64,000 nucleotides of DNA, from NCBI RefSeq assembly GCF_000383575.1, contig NZ_KB911579.1:313707-377706 (forward strand), given 5' to 3'. The notes under the pieces are model-generated. The model was not told the origin of the DNA and made no database searches. It saw only the letters and a program-made list of their open reading frames with translations. A program made the translations under genes and the position numbers. The DNA is from Salinispora oceanensis (lineage in GTDB: Bacteria; Actinomycetota; Actinomycetes; Mycobacteriales; Micromonosporaceae). Shown here piece by piece: positions 1-8,676 of this stretch (its first letter is position 1; each line of letters begins with the position of its first letter).

Positions 1-155
1 ACCCGCAACGCTTCGCTCAGCTCATCAACGACGTTGAGCAGCGCCTCTTCGACCGGCTACCCGACAACACCTGGTTCTACCCAGGCCACGGCAAGGACTC
101 CACGTTGGGCCGAGAACGTCCCGCCCTGCCCCAGTGGCGGGCCCGCGGCTGGTAA
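1..155 (+). CDS. MBL-fold metallo-hydrolase, C-terminal fragment
   Basis: Only the last 50 codons are inside the window, read in the frame that begins at base 3 and stops at TAA 153-155. The visible end reads ...NTWFYPGHGKDSTLGRE..., which matches the C-terminal part of glyoxalase-II-like metallo-beta-lactamase-fold hydrolases, where a PGHG(K/H)DS motif supplies one of the late metal-binding histidines. The substrate cannot be told from this piece; members of this group act on thioesters, persulfides or other small esters in the cytosol. The N-terminal HxHxDH metal site lies upstream of the window. The family assignment is good, the specific function unknown. Confidence 0.8.
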   Translation, partial: PQRFAQLINDVEQRLFDRLPDNTWFYPGHGKDSTLGRERPALPQWRARGW

Positions 156-286
156 TCCACAACAGCCACACCGCCAGCCGGGGCTTGGAGCCATACGACG
201 CGGGGTGTCGCGCAGGACCAGCAATCCCATTTTGCAGCTGTCGACGGCACACGATCGCATCATGCGCCGCGACGCCCTGAGTTCCT

Positions 287-748
287 TCAGCGACGGCTCA
301 AGCCCAAAGACTCGGGAATTTCAGGGGTCTCGTAGTACAGCGCCTCGATATGCCGGGGAGCGATCTCTAGGGCCGCAGCGAAGCTGAGCCCTTCTGACAA
401 CTTGCGGTAAAGCACATGGGAGCCCGGCTCCCAACGCCCCATCCGCTCGTCTAGGTGGGCACTGATGCGAGACTCCACGTTGCACCCAGACTTGGAGAAG
501 GCCAGTGTCAGGCGAAACTGTATCTCGTTCTCCAGGTACGGATCCATTGAGACCGGAATCCTGATCGTCTTACTGACTCCGACTCGCTGCCACACCTCAT
601 CACTGTCATGCAGGTCAAGGAAGGAATATGCTTCACTCTCGTCGCCGAAGTCATAGCACAGCCAGAAGTCAACTGTACATTTCTCTATTTCCAGCTGATA
701 CCGCCCCAGCGCGGCAAGCAGTTCGATAGCCGCACTCTCCACACTCAC
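287..748 (-). CDS. Hypothetical protein (orphan-like, lower GC)
   Basis: I do not recognise this 153-residue protein. GTG at 748 is chosen because GGAGG lies six bases upstream; the frame is open further upstream but that part has no coding character. The protein is acidic in its middle (DFGDESEAYSFLDLHDSDE) and predicted soluble, with no signal peptide, membrane segment or cysteine motif. It ends close to the hydrolase tail on the other strand. Codon use is less G/C-biased than in genes further into the window, and it sits between a gene end and a decayed gene fragment. That pattern suggests acquired DNA. It could be an immunity or anti-phage accessory protein, but nothing in the sequence proves this. 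Confidence 0.6.
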   Translation of the reverse strand: MSVESAAIELLAALGRYQLEIEKCTVDFWLCYDFGDESEAYSFLDLHDSDEVWQRVGVSKTIRIPVSMDPYLENEIQFRLTLAFSKSGCNVESRISAHLDERMGRWEPGSHVLYRKLSEGLSFAAALEIAPRHIEALYYETPEIPESLGLSRR

Positions 749-1052
749 TCCCAACCTCCACGCGACAAGCTGTTGCCACTTTCCGGAAGGGCGCTTCACA
801 GCTTTTGTTGTGCACCCACGACCTCGGACGCCCCTGCTAACCCATTCCAAATAACCATGAGACCAAAAACCAACATCAACCTCGGCTCACTTCTACCCAA
901 GAGTCAGACAGAAAGCACTGACCAAAGCTAGCGATGATCCCATGCTTGACAACCCCAGGGAGTCTAGCCTAACTACCGTCAGAGTTTTCGGTCGCCGCCG
1001 CAATAGCATGCAAGCGGTAAATTCCGACAGATGATATTAGTCGCAAATAACC
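749..1052. other. Intergenic, AT-richer, no gene seen
   Basis: About 300 bases with noticeably more A and T than the rest of the window. No reading frame with coding bias, no tRNA and no strong hairpin is visible. It contains the upstream region of the hypothetical gene that reads leftward, and it borders the livK remnant that starts near 1053. Confidence 0.5.
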
Positions 1053-1250
1053 CTGGCGTGGGTCCACTCCTCCGACAGGGAGGGAGCCTCGAAGTCCCTC
1101 AGCCGATGAGAACGGTGACGTGAACAAGTCCCGGGTAGGGTGACGTAGGCCTACGAGATCAAGGATGGTGAGCTCACGGCTCAGCAGGAGATCGAGCTCA
1201 GCTAAGCCACGATTACCGTCGCGCGGCCGGAGCTGACCTGGCCGCACGAC
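1053..1250 (+). pseudogene. Decayed 3' end of a livK-type gene plus its downstream hairpin
   Basis: Bases 1053-1205 align with the last ~50 codons of the intact livK gene that lies on the minus strand at 35205-36353. The final codons read YEIKDGELTAQQEIELS-stop against YEIKDGEITAQQEIKLS-stop in the intact copy. Upstream, AWVHSSDREGASKSL matches AWVDSYDKEGVSKSL, then in-frame stops and small indels break the frame. The similarity runs past the stop: TAAGCCACGATTACC matches TGAGCCAGGATGACC, and a degraded version of the GC-rich hairpin that follows livK is still present (GCGGCCGG ... GGCCGC, about 1223-1243). This is a gene remnant and cannot make a binding protein. Start and end are approximate. 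Confidence 0.85.
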
Positions 1251-1304
1251 CGTCGACAGTGGCGCCCGGCCAGTACTGCGGCGATGCGGGTGGGGAGGCA
1301 ACAC

Positions 1305-2549
1305 ATGCGGCTCCTCGAGCCGTTGCGGCACAAGGAATTTCGTGCGGCGTGGCTGGGGCAGACGATCAACATCTTCGGCGACGCGGTCTTCGGGGTCGCT
1401 ATCGCACTGTTCCTGCTACCGCGACCCGATGCTGCCCGCGCCATCAGTCTGGTGCTGGCGATGGTCGCCCTGGGCGGCGTGGTGTCCGTTCTCGTCGGTG
1501 GCGTCCTCGCTGACCGCCGCCGCCGTACCATCATGATCATAATTTCTGATCTGATCCGGCTTACGGCCCTCGCGGCGATCCTGCTTGCCGGCCCAGCGGC
1601 TCCACTGCCCACCTTACTCACCGCGGCGCTCGTCATGGGTCTTGGTCTCGGGTTGTATCGGCCCGCTTACGGGGCGCTGCTTCCGTCTTTACTTCCACCC
1701 GCACTCATCGCACCGGGTAACGCGCTGCGGGCGATGTCGAATCGCATCGCCGCAGTGGCCGGAGCCGCAGCCGCAGGGGCCGCGGTGGCTGCGACATCGG
1801 CGCAGACCACGCTCATCATTGATCTGGCAACCTTCTTGATCAGCATCAGCACGTTGCTGGTGATTCGCGATGCCACACCTCACCTGGACCCGCGGCAGAC
1901 GAGCGGGTGGCAAGACTTCCGCGAAGGGCTGCACCATGTGCGGACCAGACCATGGATGTCGTCCATCATGGTTCAGGGCACGGTGCAACTGGCGCTGGTC
2001 AACGGACCGTTGTACGTGCTGCTGCCGCTCGTGCTCGGCAGCGGAAGTGAACGGATATACGGTCTGGTGGTGGCGGCCGAAGCCGCTGGCTCACTGACCG
2101 GGGCCGCTTTCGCCGGTACCCGGCGTCCACGCCGGCCCGGCTACGCGGCGATGTTCTGCCTGTTGGCTCAGCTGCCCCAACTCGCGGGTTTGGCGTTGGG
2201 CGCCTCCGGCCACCTCATGGTGCCGCTCTCCTTTGTCGCCGGCGTTGGTCTCGGTGGGTTCGCGGTGCTGTGGCTCAGTGCGCTGCAGGCCTCAACGCCG
2301 AAGGACAAGCTCGGCCGCGTCATGTCGGTCGACTCCCTGGCCAACACCGCCTTCACGCCCATCGGCCTCGCCCTCGCCGGATGGCTCTTCACCATCGCGG
2401 GTCCCACCGCACTCGCCACCATCGCCGCAGTAGTTCTCGTGCTCTCCGTCGTCGTTGTCCTACCCATTCCTGGTGTCGCAGATTTGGGTGGCCCAGTCAC
2501 GCCCCGCCCGAGGGACAACGCCACCATCGACACACCGGTCGCCTCCTGA
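1305..2549 (+). CDS. MFS transporter (MFS_3-like drug efflux family)
   Basis: A 414-residue polytopic membrane protein with about twelve hydrophobic segments. The N-terminus (LRHKEFRAAWLGQTINIFGD) is typical of the macrolide/enterobactin exporter branch of the major facilitator superfamily, and the loop after helix 2 has the motif-A-like GGVLADRRRR. ATG 1305 is preferred over an in-frame ATG at 1284 because GGGGAGG sits six bases before it. The protein probably exports a small hydrophobic compound by proton antiport in the cytoplasmic membrane; the substrate cannot be predicted. It stands alone, about 55 bases after the livK remnant and 200 bases before a lipoprotein gene on the same strand. 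No regulator is adjacent. Confidence 0.88.
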   Translation: MRLLEPLRHKEFRAAWLGQTINIFGDAVFGVAIALFLLPRPDAARAISLVLAMVALGGVVSVLVGGVLADRRRRTIMIIISDLIRLTALAAILLAGPAAPLPTLLTAALVMGLGLGLYRPAYGALLPSLLPPALIAPGNALRAMSNRIAAVAGAAAAGAAVAATSAQTTLIIDLATFLISISTLLVIRDATPHLDPRQTSGWQDFREGLHHVRTRPWMSSIMVQGTVQLALVNGPLYVLLPLVLGSGSERIYGLVVAAEAAGSLTGAAFAGTRRPRRPGYAAMFCLLAQLPQLAGLALGASGHLMVPLSFVAGVGLGGFAVLWLSALQASTPKDKLGRVMSVDSLANTAFTPIGLALAGWLFTIAGPTALATIAAVVLVLSVVVVLPIPGVADLGGPVTPRPRDNATIDTPVAS

Positions 2550-2746
2550 CCGTCGGCCACCCGTCCGTGCCACACCCCGTGTGGCAGCGGTCTGCCATGC
2601 GACACTCCGGACTATCCCCTCCCATTATCAGTCAAAAATCACTTTTCTTCCTTGCGTCGCCACTCGCACCCTGGACAGAACATCTTCATTCCGAGCAATT
2701 AACCACTCTGCTAGAGTTCGTCGATATTCGACACCAGGGGATCACT

Positions 2747-3235
2747 TTGACTTTCAATCGACTCGCCCTGCTGGCTCCAGCAGCGGTGACGCTAATCGCG
2801 ATGTCCGGCTGCACCCCCAAGGATGATGACATCTCTTCGGCTGGATCGGCGCCGACTTCCACTCCAGCGACCACGGCACCTCCGCCGCCCACACCCGCCC
2901 CGGCGGGCCTCGACGCCAGCACCAAGGCCACCTGCGCCGCCGCGGAGGAGGACCTCAGCTCCGCGTTGAAAGAAGTCGCCAAAGCGGAGGAGATCGGCCC
3001 GCCGGCCGGGCACCTGGCAGTTAGCGCGCAGTACTCGGCCGGAGCGGCAGCCCTCTATGTGCACACCTTTACCGACAACGACCAGGTCAACGGCGCCGTC
3101 GATGAGGTCGCGAACGCGCTGGCCGACCTGGCCGACACCTGGGCCGAGGCGCCGGAGAAGGCACCGAGCACAACGGACCTCACCACCGCCCAGCAGAACC
3201 TGACCACGGCCTGCGCCGCTGGCCAGGGAAGCTGA
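2747..3235 (+). CDS. Small secreted lipoprotein, function unknown
   Basis: A 162-residue protein starting at TTG 2747, with AGGGG about six bases upstream. The first 24 residues form a lipoprotein signal peptide: a short polar start, a hydrophobic stretch (LALLAPAAVTLIA) and a lipobox-like MSGC in which the cysteine would be acylated. A proline- and threonine-rich linker follows (TSTPATTAPPPPTPAPAG), then an alanine-rich helical domain of about 115 residues with two more cysteines, near each end of the domain, that could form a disulfide. I see no enzymatic motif. Similar small lipoproteins are common in Micromonosporaceae. The alternative is translation from an ATG after the signal peptide, which would lose the lipobox and is unlikely. 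Confidence 0.72.
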   Translation: MTFNRLALLAPAAVTLIAMSGCTPKDDDISSAGSAPTSTPATTAPPPPTPAPAGLDASTKATCAAAEEDLSSALKEVAKAEEIGPPAGHLAVSAQYSAGAAALYVHTFTDNDQVNGAVDEVANALADLADTWAEAPEKAPSTTDLTTAQQNLTTACAAGQGS

Positions 3236-3298
3236 GTGACGCCTCGACCTCACCACCGGTCGGTGCCGCAGGGCACCCGCCGAAGCCACCAGCTCGAT

Positions 3299-4951
3299 CT
3301 ACCCACTCCCGGGGCTGACCGCCGGATGCACCGCAACGCCGACGCCCGGAGCGTCTAGGAGGACGCCGGGATTGAGCACCCAGGACGGGTCCAGCGCGGT
3401 CTTCGCGGCGCGCAGCGCCAGCGCCACCGGCTCGGGGCGCTGCTGGTCGTACCAGGGGCGGTGGTCGCGACCGACGGCGTGGTGGTGGGTGATGGTGCCC
3501 CCGGCGGCGAGCAGCGCCGCGGAGACGGCGCACTTGATCTGATCCCACTGGGCGACGGTGCTACCCCACCGGCCGGCGGCGTAGACGCCGAAGTAGGGAG
3601 CCGGCCCGTCCGGATACACGTGGGTGAACCGGCAGGTGACCACGCCGGTCGCGCCGACCTCCCGCAGCGCCGCGCTCACCGCGTCGAGCACGGCGGCGCG
3701 CAACGCCGGATAGCGGTCCCAGGTGCAGGCGGTCTCGAAGGTCTCCACGATCATCGAACGGGCCGCAAGCGCATCCCGCTGGTACGGCATCCGCAGGAAC
3801 GACGACCGCCAGGTGTCCGTGGCGCCACTCCCCCGGGACTCCGACGCGTCGCGCTCCCGGGGCGGCTCGGGCAGCGTCCCGCCGTGGTCCCGGCACAGTG
3901 CGACAGCCCGTTCCAGCGCGGGTCCGACCGGGTGGTCCGCGGACTCGAAGCCCAGCACGAGCACCCCACCGCCGGTGGCCGTGCCGGCGTTCAACAGCGC
4001 CTCCGCCGGGTCGAGCAGCCGGCAGTTGCTCGGGTGCAGCCCGGACTGGGCGATCGCCCGGGTCGCCGCGACGGCCGCATCGTGGTCGTCGAAGTGCACT
4101 GCCGCGTCCGCCCGCCACCGCGGCCGGTCCTGCACTCGAAGCCACGCCTCGGTGATGACGCCGAGCGTCCCCTCCGAGCCGAGGAAGAGCCGGTCCGGTG
4201 ACGGTCCCGCGCCGGAGGCCGGCAACCGTCGGGACTGGCTGATGCCGGCGGGGGTGACCACCCGCAGCGCCTCCACCAGGTCGTCGATGTGGGTCAGGAC
4301 CGTCGCGTAGTGTCCGCCCGCCCGCGTCGCGAGCCAGCCACCGAGGGTGGAGAACTCGAACGACTGCGGGAAGTGCCGCAGGGTGAGGTGCTGCGGGCGA
4401 AGGTGTTCCTCCAACGCCGGCCCGAACACGCCAGCCTGCACCCGCGCCGCCCGACTGGTCCGGTCGACCTCCAGCACCCGGTCGAGCCGGCCGAGGTCCA
4501 GGCTGACCGTGCCGGGATAGCCGTCGCCCACCCGGGGCTCCACCCCGCCGACCACCGAGGAGCCGCCACCGTACGGAACGACCGCCAACCCGGAGCGCGA
4601 GCACCAGTCCAGCAGGTCGACCACGTCCTGTTCGGAGGTGGGGCGGGCGACCAGGTCCGGCGGGTGCCGTACCTCGCCGTGCAGGTTCCGGACGACGTCC
4701 CGGAACGCCTTTCCGTGCGCGTGCGCCGCCCGGTCAGCCGGCTCAGCTGAGCAGAGGTGCGCCAGCGCCGCTGGCGGGGTGACCCGCGCCGGTGCCAGGT
4801 CCAGCTCGGCCACCGGCGGCGGTTCGTGCGGGGTCAGGTCAGTGTCGGGTAGCAGGGCGCGCACCCGGTCGGCCAGCCGCCCGGCCTCAACACCGGTGAC
4901 CGCGTCCTCAACGTGGCCCCAGCCCCACCATGAACGACGCTTCCCGGGCAT
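3299..4951 (-). CDS. FAD-binding oxidase, alkyl-DHAP-synthase-like
   Basis: A 550-residue flavoprotein of the FAD_binding_4/FAD-oxidase C family. The N-terminal WWGWG, the PYGGGSSVVGG pyrophosphate-binding loop near residues 126-136, the FSTLGGWLATRAGGHYAT segment and a late THHHAVG motif are hallmarks of the alkyldihydroxyacetonephosphate synthase branch, in which the histidine-rich loop is catalytic. In bacteria such proteins may make ether-lipid precursors or oxidise hydroxy acids, so the reaction is an inference. It is cytosolic or peripheral. The gene is monocistronic, followed on its right by a DedA gene in the same direction but with a 90-base gap. The length is normal for the family. 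Confidence 0.85.
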   Translation of the reverse strand: MPGKRRSWWGWGHVEDAVTGVEAGRLADRVRALLPDTDLTPHEPPPVAELDLAPARVTPPAALAHLCSAEPADRAAHAHGKAFRDVVRNLHGEVRHPPDLVARPTSEQDVVDLLDWCSRSGLAVVPYGGGSSVVGGVEPRVGDGYPGTVSLDLGRLDRVLEVDRTSRAARVQAGVFGPALEEHLRPQHLTLRHFPQSFEFSTLGGWLATRAGGHYATVLTHIDDLVEALRVVTPAGISQSRRLPASGAGPSPDRLFLGSEGTLGVITEAWLRVQDRPRWRADAAVHFDDHDAAVAATRAIAQSGLHPSNCRLLDPAEALLNAGTATGGGVLVLGFESADHPVGPALERAVALCRDHGGTLPEPPRERDASESRGSGATDTWRSSFLRMPYQRDALAARSMIVETFETACTWDRYPALRAAVLDAVSAALREVGATGVVTCRFTHVYPDGPAPYFGVYAAGRWGSTVAQWDQIKCAVSAALLAAGGTITHHHAVGRDHRPWYDQQRPEPVALALRAAKTALDPSWVLNPGVLLDAPGVGVAVHPAVSPGSG

Positions 4952-5040
4952 CCAGTCTCCCCACCGTCATCGCCGTCGATGCAGTGAACCTACTCGACTG
5001 ACGACGTGACCGGTATCCCACGCCCCGCGCCGCAGACCCA

Positions 5041-5724
5041 TCAGCCACGGTTGAGGCCGGACCCCTGCTCCGGTTCCGGTGCCCGGTGGAGGGACCCGGC
5101 TGGGGCCGGATGCCCGTCGTCGGGCAGTTCGGGCCGCAACCGATGCCGGGTCACCGCCAACACCCCGGTGGCGAGCAGCACCCCGACCACCATCGTCACC
5201 ACCATCGGGCTGGGTGCGCCGGGCAGCAGCCCGGTGATCGACCGGGCTACCGTGCCCAACACCAGATAGAGCCCGCCCCACGCCGCCGCACCGAGCGCCG
5301 CAGAGCCCACAAACCGCCGGTACGGCATCCGCAGCCCACCGGCGACCAGCGGCAACAGCGCGTTGAAGACCGGCAGGAAGGGCGCCACCAGCACCATGTG
5401 GCCGCCGCTGCGGCGCAACATGTGCTCCGCCGCCGCCCACCGCTGTTCGCCGATCCAGTCACCGACTCGCCCATGCCGCAGTCGGTCAGCGAGGCGACGG
5501 CCGACCAGGAAGCTCAGTGACCAGCCAGCCAGGCAGCCGGCGACCACTGTGCCGAGTACGGCGAGGCCGGCGGCCGGGCCCTGCACCCCCACCGCCGCGA
5601 GGATCGCCACATCCCCAGGCACCAACACCCCCAGCAGCGGTACGGCATCGAGGATCATCACCAACCCGAGCGCCCCCAACAGCGGGAGAGTGGGAAGCTC
5701 TCCGATCTGGGCCAGCCAATCCAT
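5041..5724 (-). CDS. DedA family membrane protein
   Basis: A 227-residue member of the DedA/SNARE-associated (VTT domain) family. These membrane proteins are linked to lipid flipping and to maintenance of membrane potential. Visible family features are LLGVLVPGDVAIL near the N-terminus, the G-R-R-L-A-D segment after the re-entrant loop, and the conserved FLPVFNALLPLVAGGLRMPYRRF stretch (equivalent of F-x-R-x-x-P-G-x-G). ATG 5724 is used; a GTG three codons upstream is an alternative, and neither has a strong ribosome binding site. A second, larger DedA protein lies at 12430-13845. The C-terminal 30 residues are polar and look disordered. Confidence 0.85.
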   Translation of the reverse strand: MDWLAQIGELPTLPLLGALGLVMILDAVPLLGVLVPGDVAILAAVGVQGPAAGLAVLGTVVAGCLAGWSLSFLVGRRLADRLRHGRVGDWIGEQRWAAAEHMLRRSGGHMVLVAPFLPVFNALLPLVAGGLRMPYRRFVGSAALGAAAWGGLYLVLGTVARSITGLLPGAPSPMVVTMVVGVLLATGVLAVTRHRLRPELPDDGHPAPAGSLHRAPEPEQGSGLNRG

Positions 5725-5816
5725 GCCCGACACGTTAGAACCACGCCGCCTCCCTGGATATCCGGAGTGCCCCCCAGCTCCCCCTGATTCCCGCTCAGGG
5801 TCACCGTCAGCGTCGG

Positions 5817-6527
5817 TCAGGCGGGCCGCAGCACCTGCACCCGCCGCACCCGGGAGTCGGCAGTCGGCTCGGTGGTCGGCACCAGATACTCGGCGACGAT
5901 CGCCATCCCGTGGGCCGGTACGTGACCGCGTCCCGGCTCGCCGACCAGCACGTTGACCTCGGCGGACGCGGCGCGGCGGAGGAAGGGCAGCATCCGCACG
6001 GCCATCGCCCGGTCATACAGGACATCGCCGGCCACCAGCAGGTCCAGCTCGGCGGAGGTGTCGTCCAGCAGGTCCCGGTCGGTAGCCGCGATCCGCACGC
6101 CGTTGGCCCGCGCGTTGACCGTGACCGCGGCGACCGAGTACGGGTCGGTGTCGGCGGCCACGACCTCCGCTGCGCCGGCCAGCGCGGCGGCGACCGCGAC
6201 CACGCCCGAGCCAGCGGCCAGATCGAGTACCCGGCGACCCGCCACCAGGTCGGGGTGGTCGAGCAGGTGCCGGGCGAGGGCCTGACCGCCGGGCCAGACC
6301 GACGCCCAGTACGGCGGGGGCAGCGCGTGCCCGGCCCGGGCCTCCATCCGCGCCCACCAGACGATCGGGTCCTCGGCGAGGTGCAGGTGCAGCTCGGGCA
6401 CGAACGGCACGGGCAACAGTCGCAGCCGGTCGAGGCCATGGCCGGGCGCGGCGATCTCCCGTTCCAGGTCGACCAGCGCGGTCGCGGCTACGCCCACCGG
6501 GGCAGCATGACCCAGTCTGGTAGCCAC
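5817..6527 (-). CDS. SAM-dependent methyltransferase (METTL/ETFB-KMT-like)
   Basis: A 236-residue class I methyltransferase starting at GTG 6527. The SAM-binding motif I is [16 protein letters not shown], followed by an acidic residue at the end of strand 2 ([10 protein letters not shown]) and a motif [13 protein letters not shown] at strand 4, which corresponds to the (D/N)xxx(Y) catalytic zone of the protein-lysine methyltransferase 16 group. The upstream [19 protein letters not shown] is also typical of that group (ETFB lysine or nicotinamide-like methyltransferases). The likely role is modification of a protein in the cytosol, but the substrate is unknown. The neighbouring cold-shock gene is divergent. 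Confidence 0.82.
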   Translation of the reverse strand: MATRLGHAAPVGVAATALVDLEREIAAPGHGLDRLRLLPVPFVPELHLHLAEDPIVWWARMEARAGHALPPPYWASVWPGGQALARHLLDHPDLVAGRRVLDLAAGSGVVAVAAALAGAAEVVAADTDPYSVAAVTVNARANGVRIAATDRDLLDDTSAELDLLVAGDVLYDRAMAVRMLPFLRRAASAEVNVLVGEPGRGHVPAHGMAIVAEYLVPTTEPTADSRVRRVQVLRPA

Positions 6528-6682
6528 CGTGCGGTGTTTGGCAGGTCCGCCCCGGACCGGTCATTTCGTTGCCTACGGCACTTCGTCCAGCAGATTGGCG
6601 CGCGGCCGGCTACTGTCGGGAAGGTACCGGGCGATCATCGGCCGCCGGCCGGGGGTCGCCCGCTTGGAACAGGGAGAGATGC

Positions 6683-6886
6683 ATGGCAACCGGCACCGTC
6701 AAGTGGTTCAACGCGGAAAAGGGCTTCGGCTTCATCGAGCAGGATGGCGGGGGGCCGGACGTCTTCGTCCACTACTCGTCGATCTCGATGAGCGGTTACC
6801 GGGAGTTGAACGAAGGCCAGAAGGTCGACTTCGATGTAACCCAGGGCCAGAAGGGCCCGCAGGCGGATAACGTCCGCCCGGCGTGA
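6683..6886 (+). CDS. cspA: Cold-shock domain protein
   Basis: A 67-residue single cold-shock domain. The RNA-binding motifs are visible: RNP1 as KGFGFIEQD and RNP2 as DVFVHYSSI, after the family start [20 protein letters not shown] 6683 is preceded by AGGGAGAG. The protein binds single-stranded RNA and DNA and acts as an RNA chaperone. It is a monocistronic gene with its own strong terminator just after the stop, which fits high expression. The long untranslated leader (more than 100 bases to the divergent gene) could carry thermal regulation, but I see no defined element there. Confidence 0.96.
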   Translation: MATGTVKWFNAEKGFGFIEQDGGGPDVFVHYSSISMSGYRELNEGQKVDFDVTQGQKGPQADNVRPA

Positions 6887-6894
6887 CCCGGCGC

Positions 6895-6929
6895 GGTGAC
6901 GGCGGTCGGACCAACCGGCCGCCGTCACC
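6895..6929 (+). terminator. Terminator after cspA
   Basis: An inverted repeat with an 11-bp perfect arm, GGTGACGGCGG (6895-6905) and CCGCCGTCACC (6919-6929), extended by four inner pairs around the loop ACCAA. It starts nine bases after the cspA stop. There is no T-run, as is usual in high-GC actinobacteria. Confidence 0.85.
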
Positions 6930-7028
6930 GTAGTGTGCGACGCACTCCGCGGTGCAGCCACGCCGGAGCGCGTCAACCGGCGACAACCAGGGATTCTGAC
7001 GGTGATTTGGCTGCTACCGAGCTGGCGC

Positions 7029-8672
7029 TCATCGATATTTCACGGTGGGTAGGACCAACGCCGACGGGTGCTGCGGATCGTGCAGGATCTCCCGCCATCC
7101 GGCTTGCAGCGTGACCGCGGTACCGAGCGGCTCGCCGGTGCCGGGATTGCGGGCGTACCGGGGATGGGCCCCGCCGCAGATCTGCACCCGCAGTCGGTGA
7201 CCGGCGGCGAACCGGTGGGCCACCGGCCACAACGGCACCGCGACGCGGACCGCGCCGGTCGGATCGGCTACGAAGGCGGTTGGGCTGACCCGGACCAGCC
7301 CATCGCAGATGTTCCAGGAGCGACCCCGACGGTCCACGTCGCAGAGTCGCACGAAGACGTCGAGGTGAGGAAGCTCACTTCGGACGAAGATCTCCGCCTC
7401 GACCGGGCCGATGACCTCCATCGCCACCGGCAGGGCCGCGCTGGTCCAGGTCAGTACGTCCGGGCGAGCCTCAACGCGCCGGTTGTCGACCGGGCCGGCC
7501 TGCTGGGCCACCAGCAGCGGGCCCCCCACGGAGGGGGTGGGGTCGGCCGGGTCGTACCAGAAACCGTCCGGGGCTGAGGCCGGCGACGGCGCGGCGCGCA
7601 ACACGCCCTCCGGGTGCAGGTACCAGGGAGTCGGCGTAGCCGGGGGCGGCCAGTCCGGCAACTCCCGCCAACCGCCACCGGACCCGCCGACGTGCAGGCG
7701 AACCGGGGCACGAGCGCATCCCGGGTAACCACCGAGGTGTTCGTCGAGCCAGTCCAGTCCATCCCGGAGCGCGGCGACGAAGAGCCCCGGACTGCCGTGC
7801 GTCCACGGCCCGACGATGAGCCGGGGCGCGGCACCGGCGTCTCGCAGGGCCGCGAAGTCACGCAGCTGGGCGGGGAGAAAGATGTCGTGCCAGCCACCGA
7901 TCATGGATACCGGGGCACGCACCTCGGCGATCCGGTCGCCGAAGACCCGGGCCCGCCAGTAGGCCGCGTCGGGGGTGTGGTGGCGCAGCCACTCCTGGAA
8001 GAAGGGCACGGTCACCCCGGTTGCCACCCGGTCCGCCTCGGCCAACGGCAGGTGCGACAGGCCGGCGGCGAGCCGCGGCTGGCCACGCCGGAGTTCCCAC
8101 TGTCGGGCGAGCCACCCGACGGTCTGTGCCTGGAGCAGCTCGACCCAGGTGAGCACGGTGTCCAGGGCGAAGGACTCACCCGGATACGTCGAGTCGCGGG
8201 TGCCGGAGGCGGTCACCACCGCGACCATCGCCCGGAGGTCCGCCTCCGCCTCGGCGGCGATCGCCCACTGGACGAAGCCCTGGTAGCTGACCCCGAACAT
8301 GCCGAACTCACCGTTCCACCAGGGCTGTCGCCGTAGCCAGTCGAGGGTGTCGAGGCCATCCTCGCGCTCGTGGACCAGCGGGTCGAACCGGCTGTCCGAG
8401 CCACCGGTGCCCCGGCAGGACTGGATCACCACGTGGTAGCCCCGCTCGCCGATGAGCCGGCCGAGCAACCGCATCGGCCCGCCCCGCCCGTACGGGGTGC
8501 GGATCAGCACCGTCGGCGCGGCTGGGCGGTCCGGAGCGTAGTGGTCGGTGCGCAGCGACACGCCGTCGCGAACCCGGACCGGGAGGTCTCGGGTCAGGGT
8601 GACCTGGCGGGTACGCGGCGGCGGCAGGCGCAACACGGCCGTGGCCGCCCGGGTTGCCAGCGCCGCGAACAC
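7029..8672 (-). CDS. CocE/NonD-type alpha/beta hydrolase (X-Pro dipeptidyl-peptidase S15 family)
   Basis: A 547-residue protein with the S15/CocE architecture: an N-terminal alpha/beta-hydrolase domain with the nucleophile elbow GVSYQG (Ser129) and the oxyanion region RTPYGRGG, then the C-terminal jelly-roll domain (XPDC) with its conserved FVRLCDVD...SWNICDGLVRVS segment. Asp and His of the triad lie around ARVFGDRIAEVRAPVSMIGGWHDIF and GPWTHG. Such enzymes hydrolyse esters, acyl amides or antibiotic side chains. GTG 8672 lies four bases after the stop of the MarR gene, so the two are very likely one transcript and the hydrolase may be controlled by that repressor. There is no signal peptide. 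Confidence 0.88.
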   Translation of the reverse strand: MFAALATRAATAVLRLPPPRTRQVTLTRDLPVRVRDGVSLRTDHYAPDRPAAPTVLIRTPYGRGGPMRLLGRLIGERGYHVVIQSCRGTGGSDSRFDPLVHEREDGLDTLDWLRRQPWWNGEFGMFGVSYQGFVQWAIAAEAEADLRAMVAVVTASGTRDSTYPGESFALDTVLTWVELLQAQTVGWLARQWELRRGQPRLAAGLSHLPLAEADRVATGVTVPFFQEWLRHHTPDAAYWRARVFGDRIAEVRAPVSMIGGWHDIFLPAQLRDFAALRDAGAAPRLIVGPWTHGSPGLFVAALRDGLDWLDEHLGGYPGCARAPVRLHVGGSGGGWRELPDWPPPATPTPWYLHPEGVLRAAPSPASAPDGFWYDPADPTPSVGGPLLVAQQAGPVDNRRVEARPDVLTWTSAALPVAMEVIGPVEAEIFVRSELPHLDVFVRLCDVDRRGRSWNICDGLVRVSPTAFVADPTGAVRVAVPLWPVAHRFAAGHRLRVQICGGAHPRYARNPGTGEPLGTAVTLQAGWREILHDPQHPSALVLPTVKYR

Positions 8673-8676
8673 GGCC

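Noticed and set aside
969..1331. Long minus-strand reading frame opposite the livK remnant and MFS start
   Set aside because: It is the mirror of the livK-derived sequence and of the MFS gene start. It shows no ribosome binding site and no coding bias of its own.
4289..4750. Open frames on the plus strand within the FAD oxidase gene
   Set aside because: They are antisense frames in a high-GC gene whose minus-strand protein has clear family motifs.
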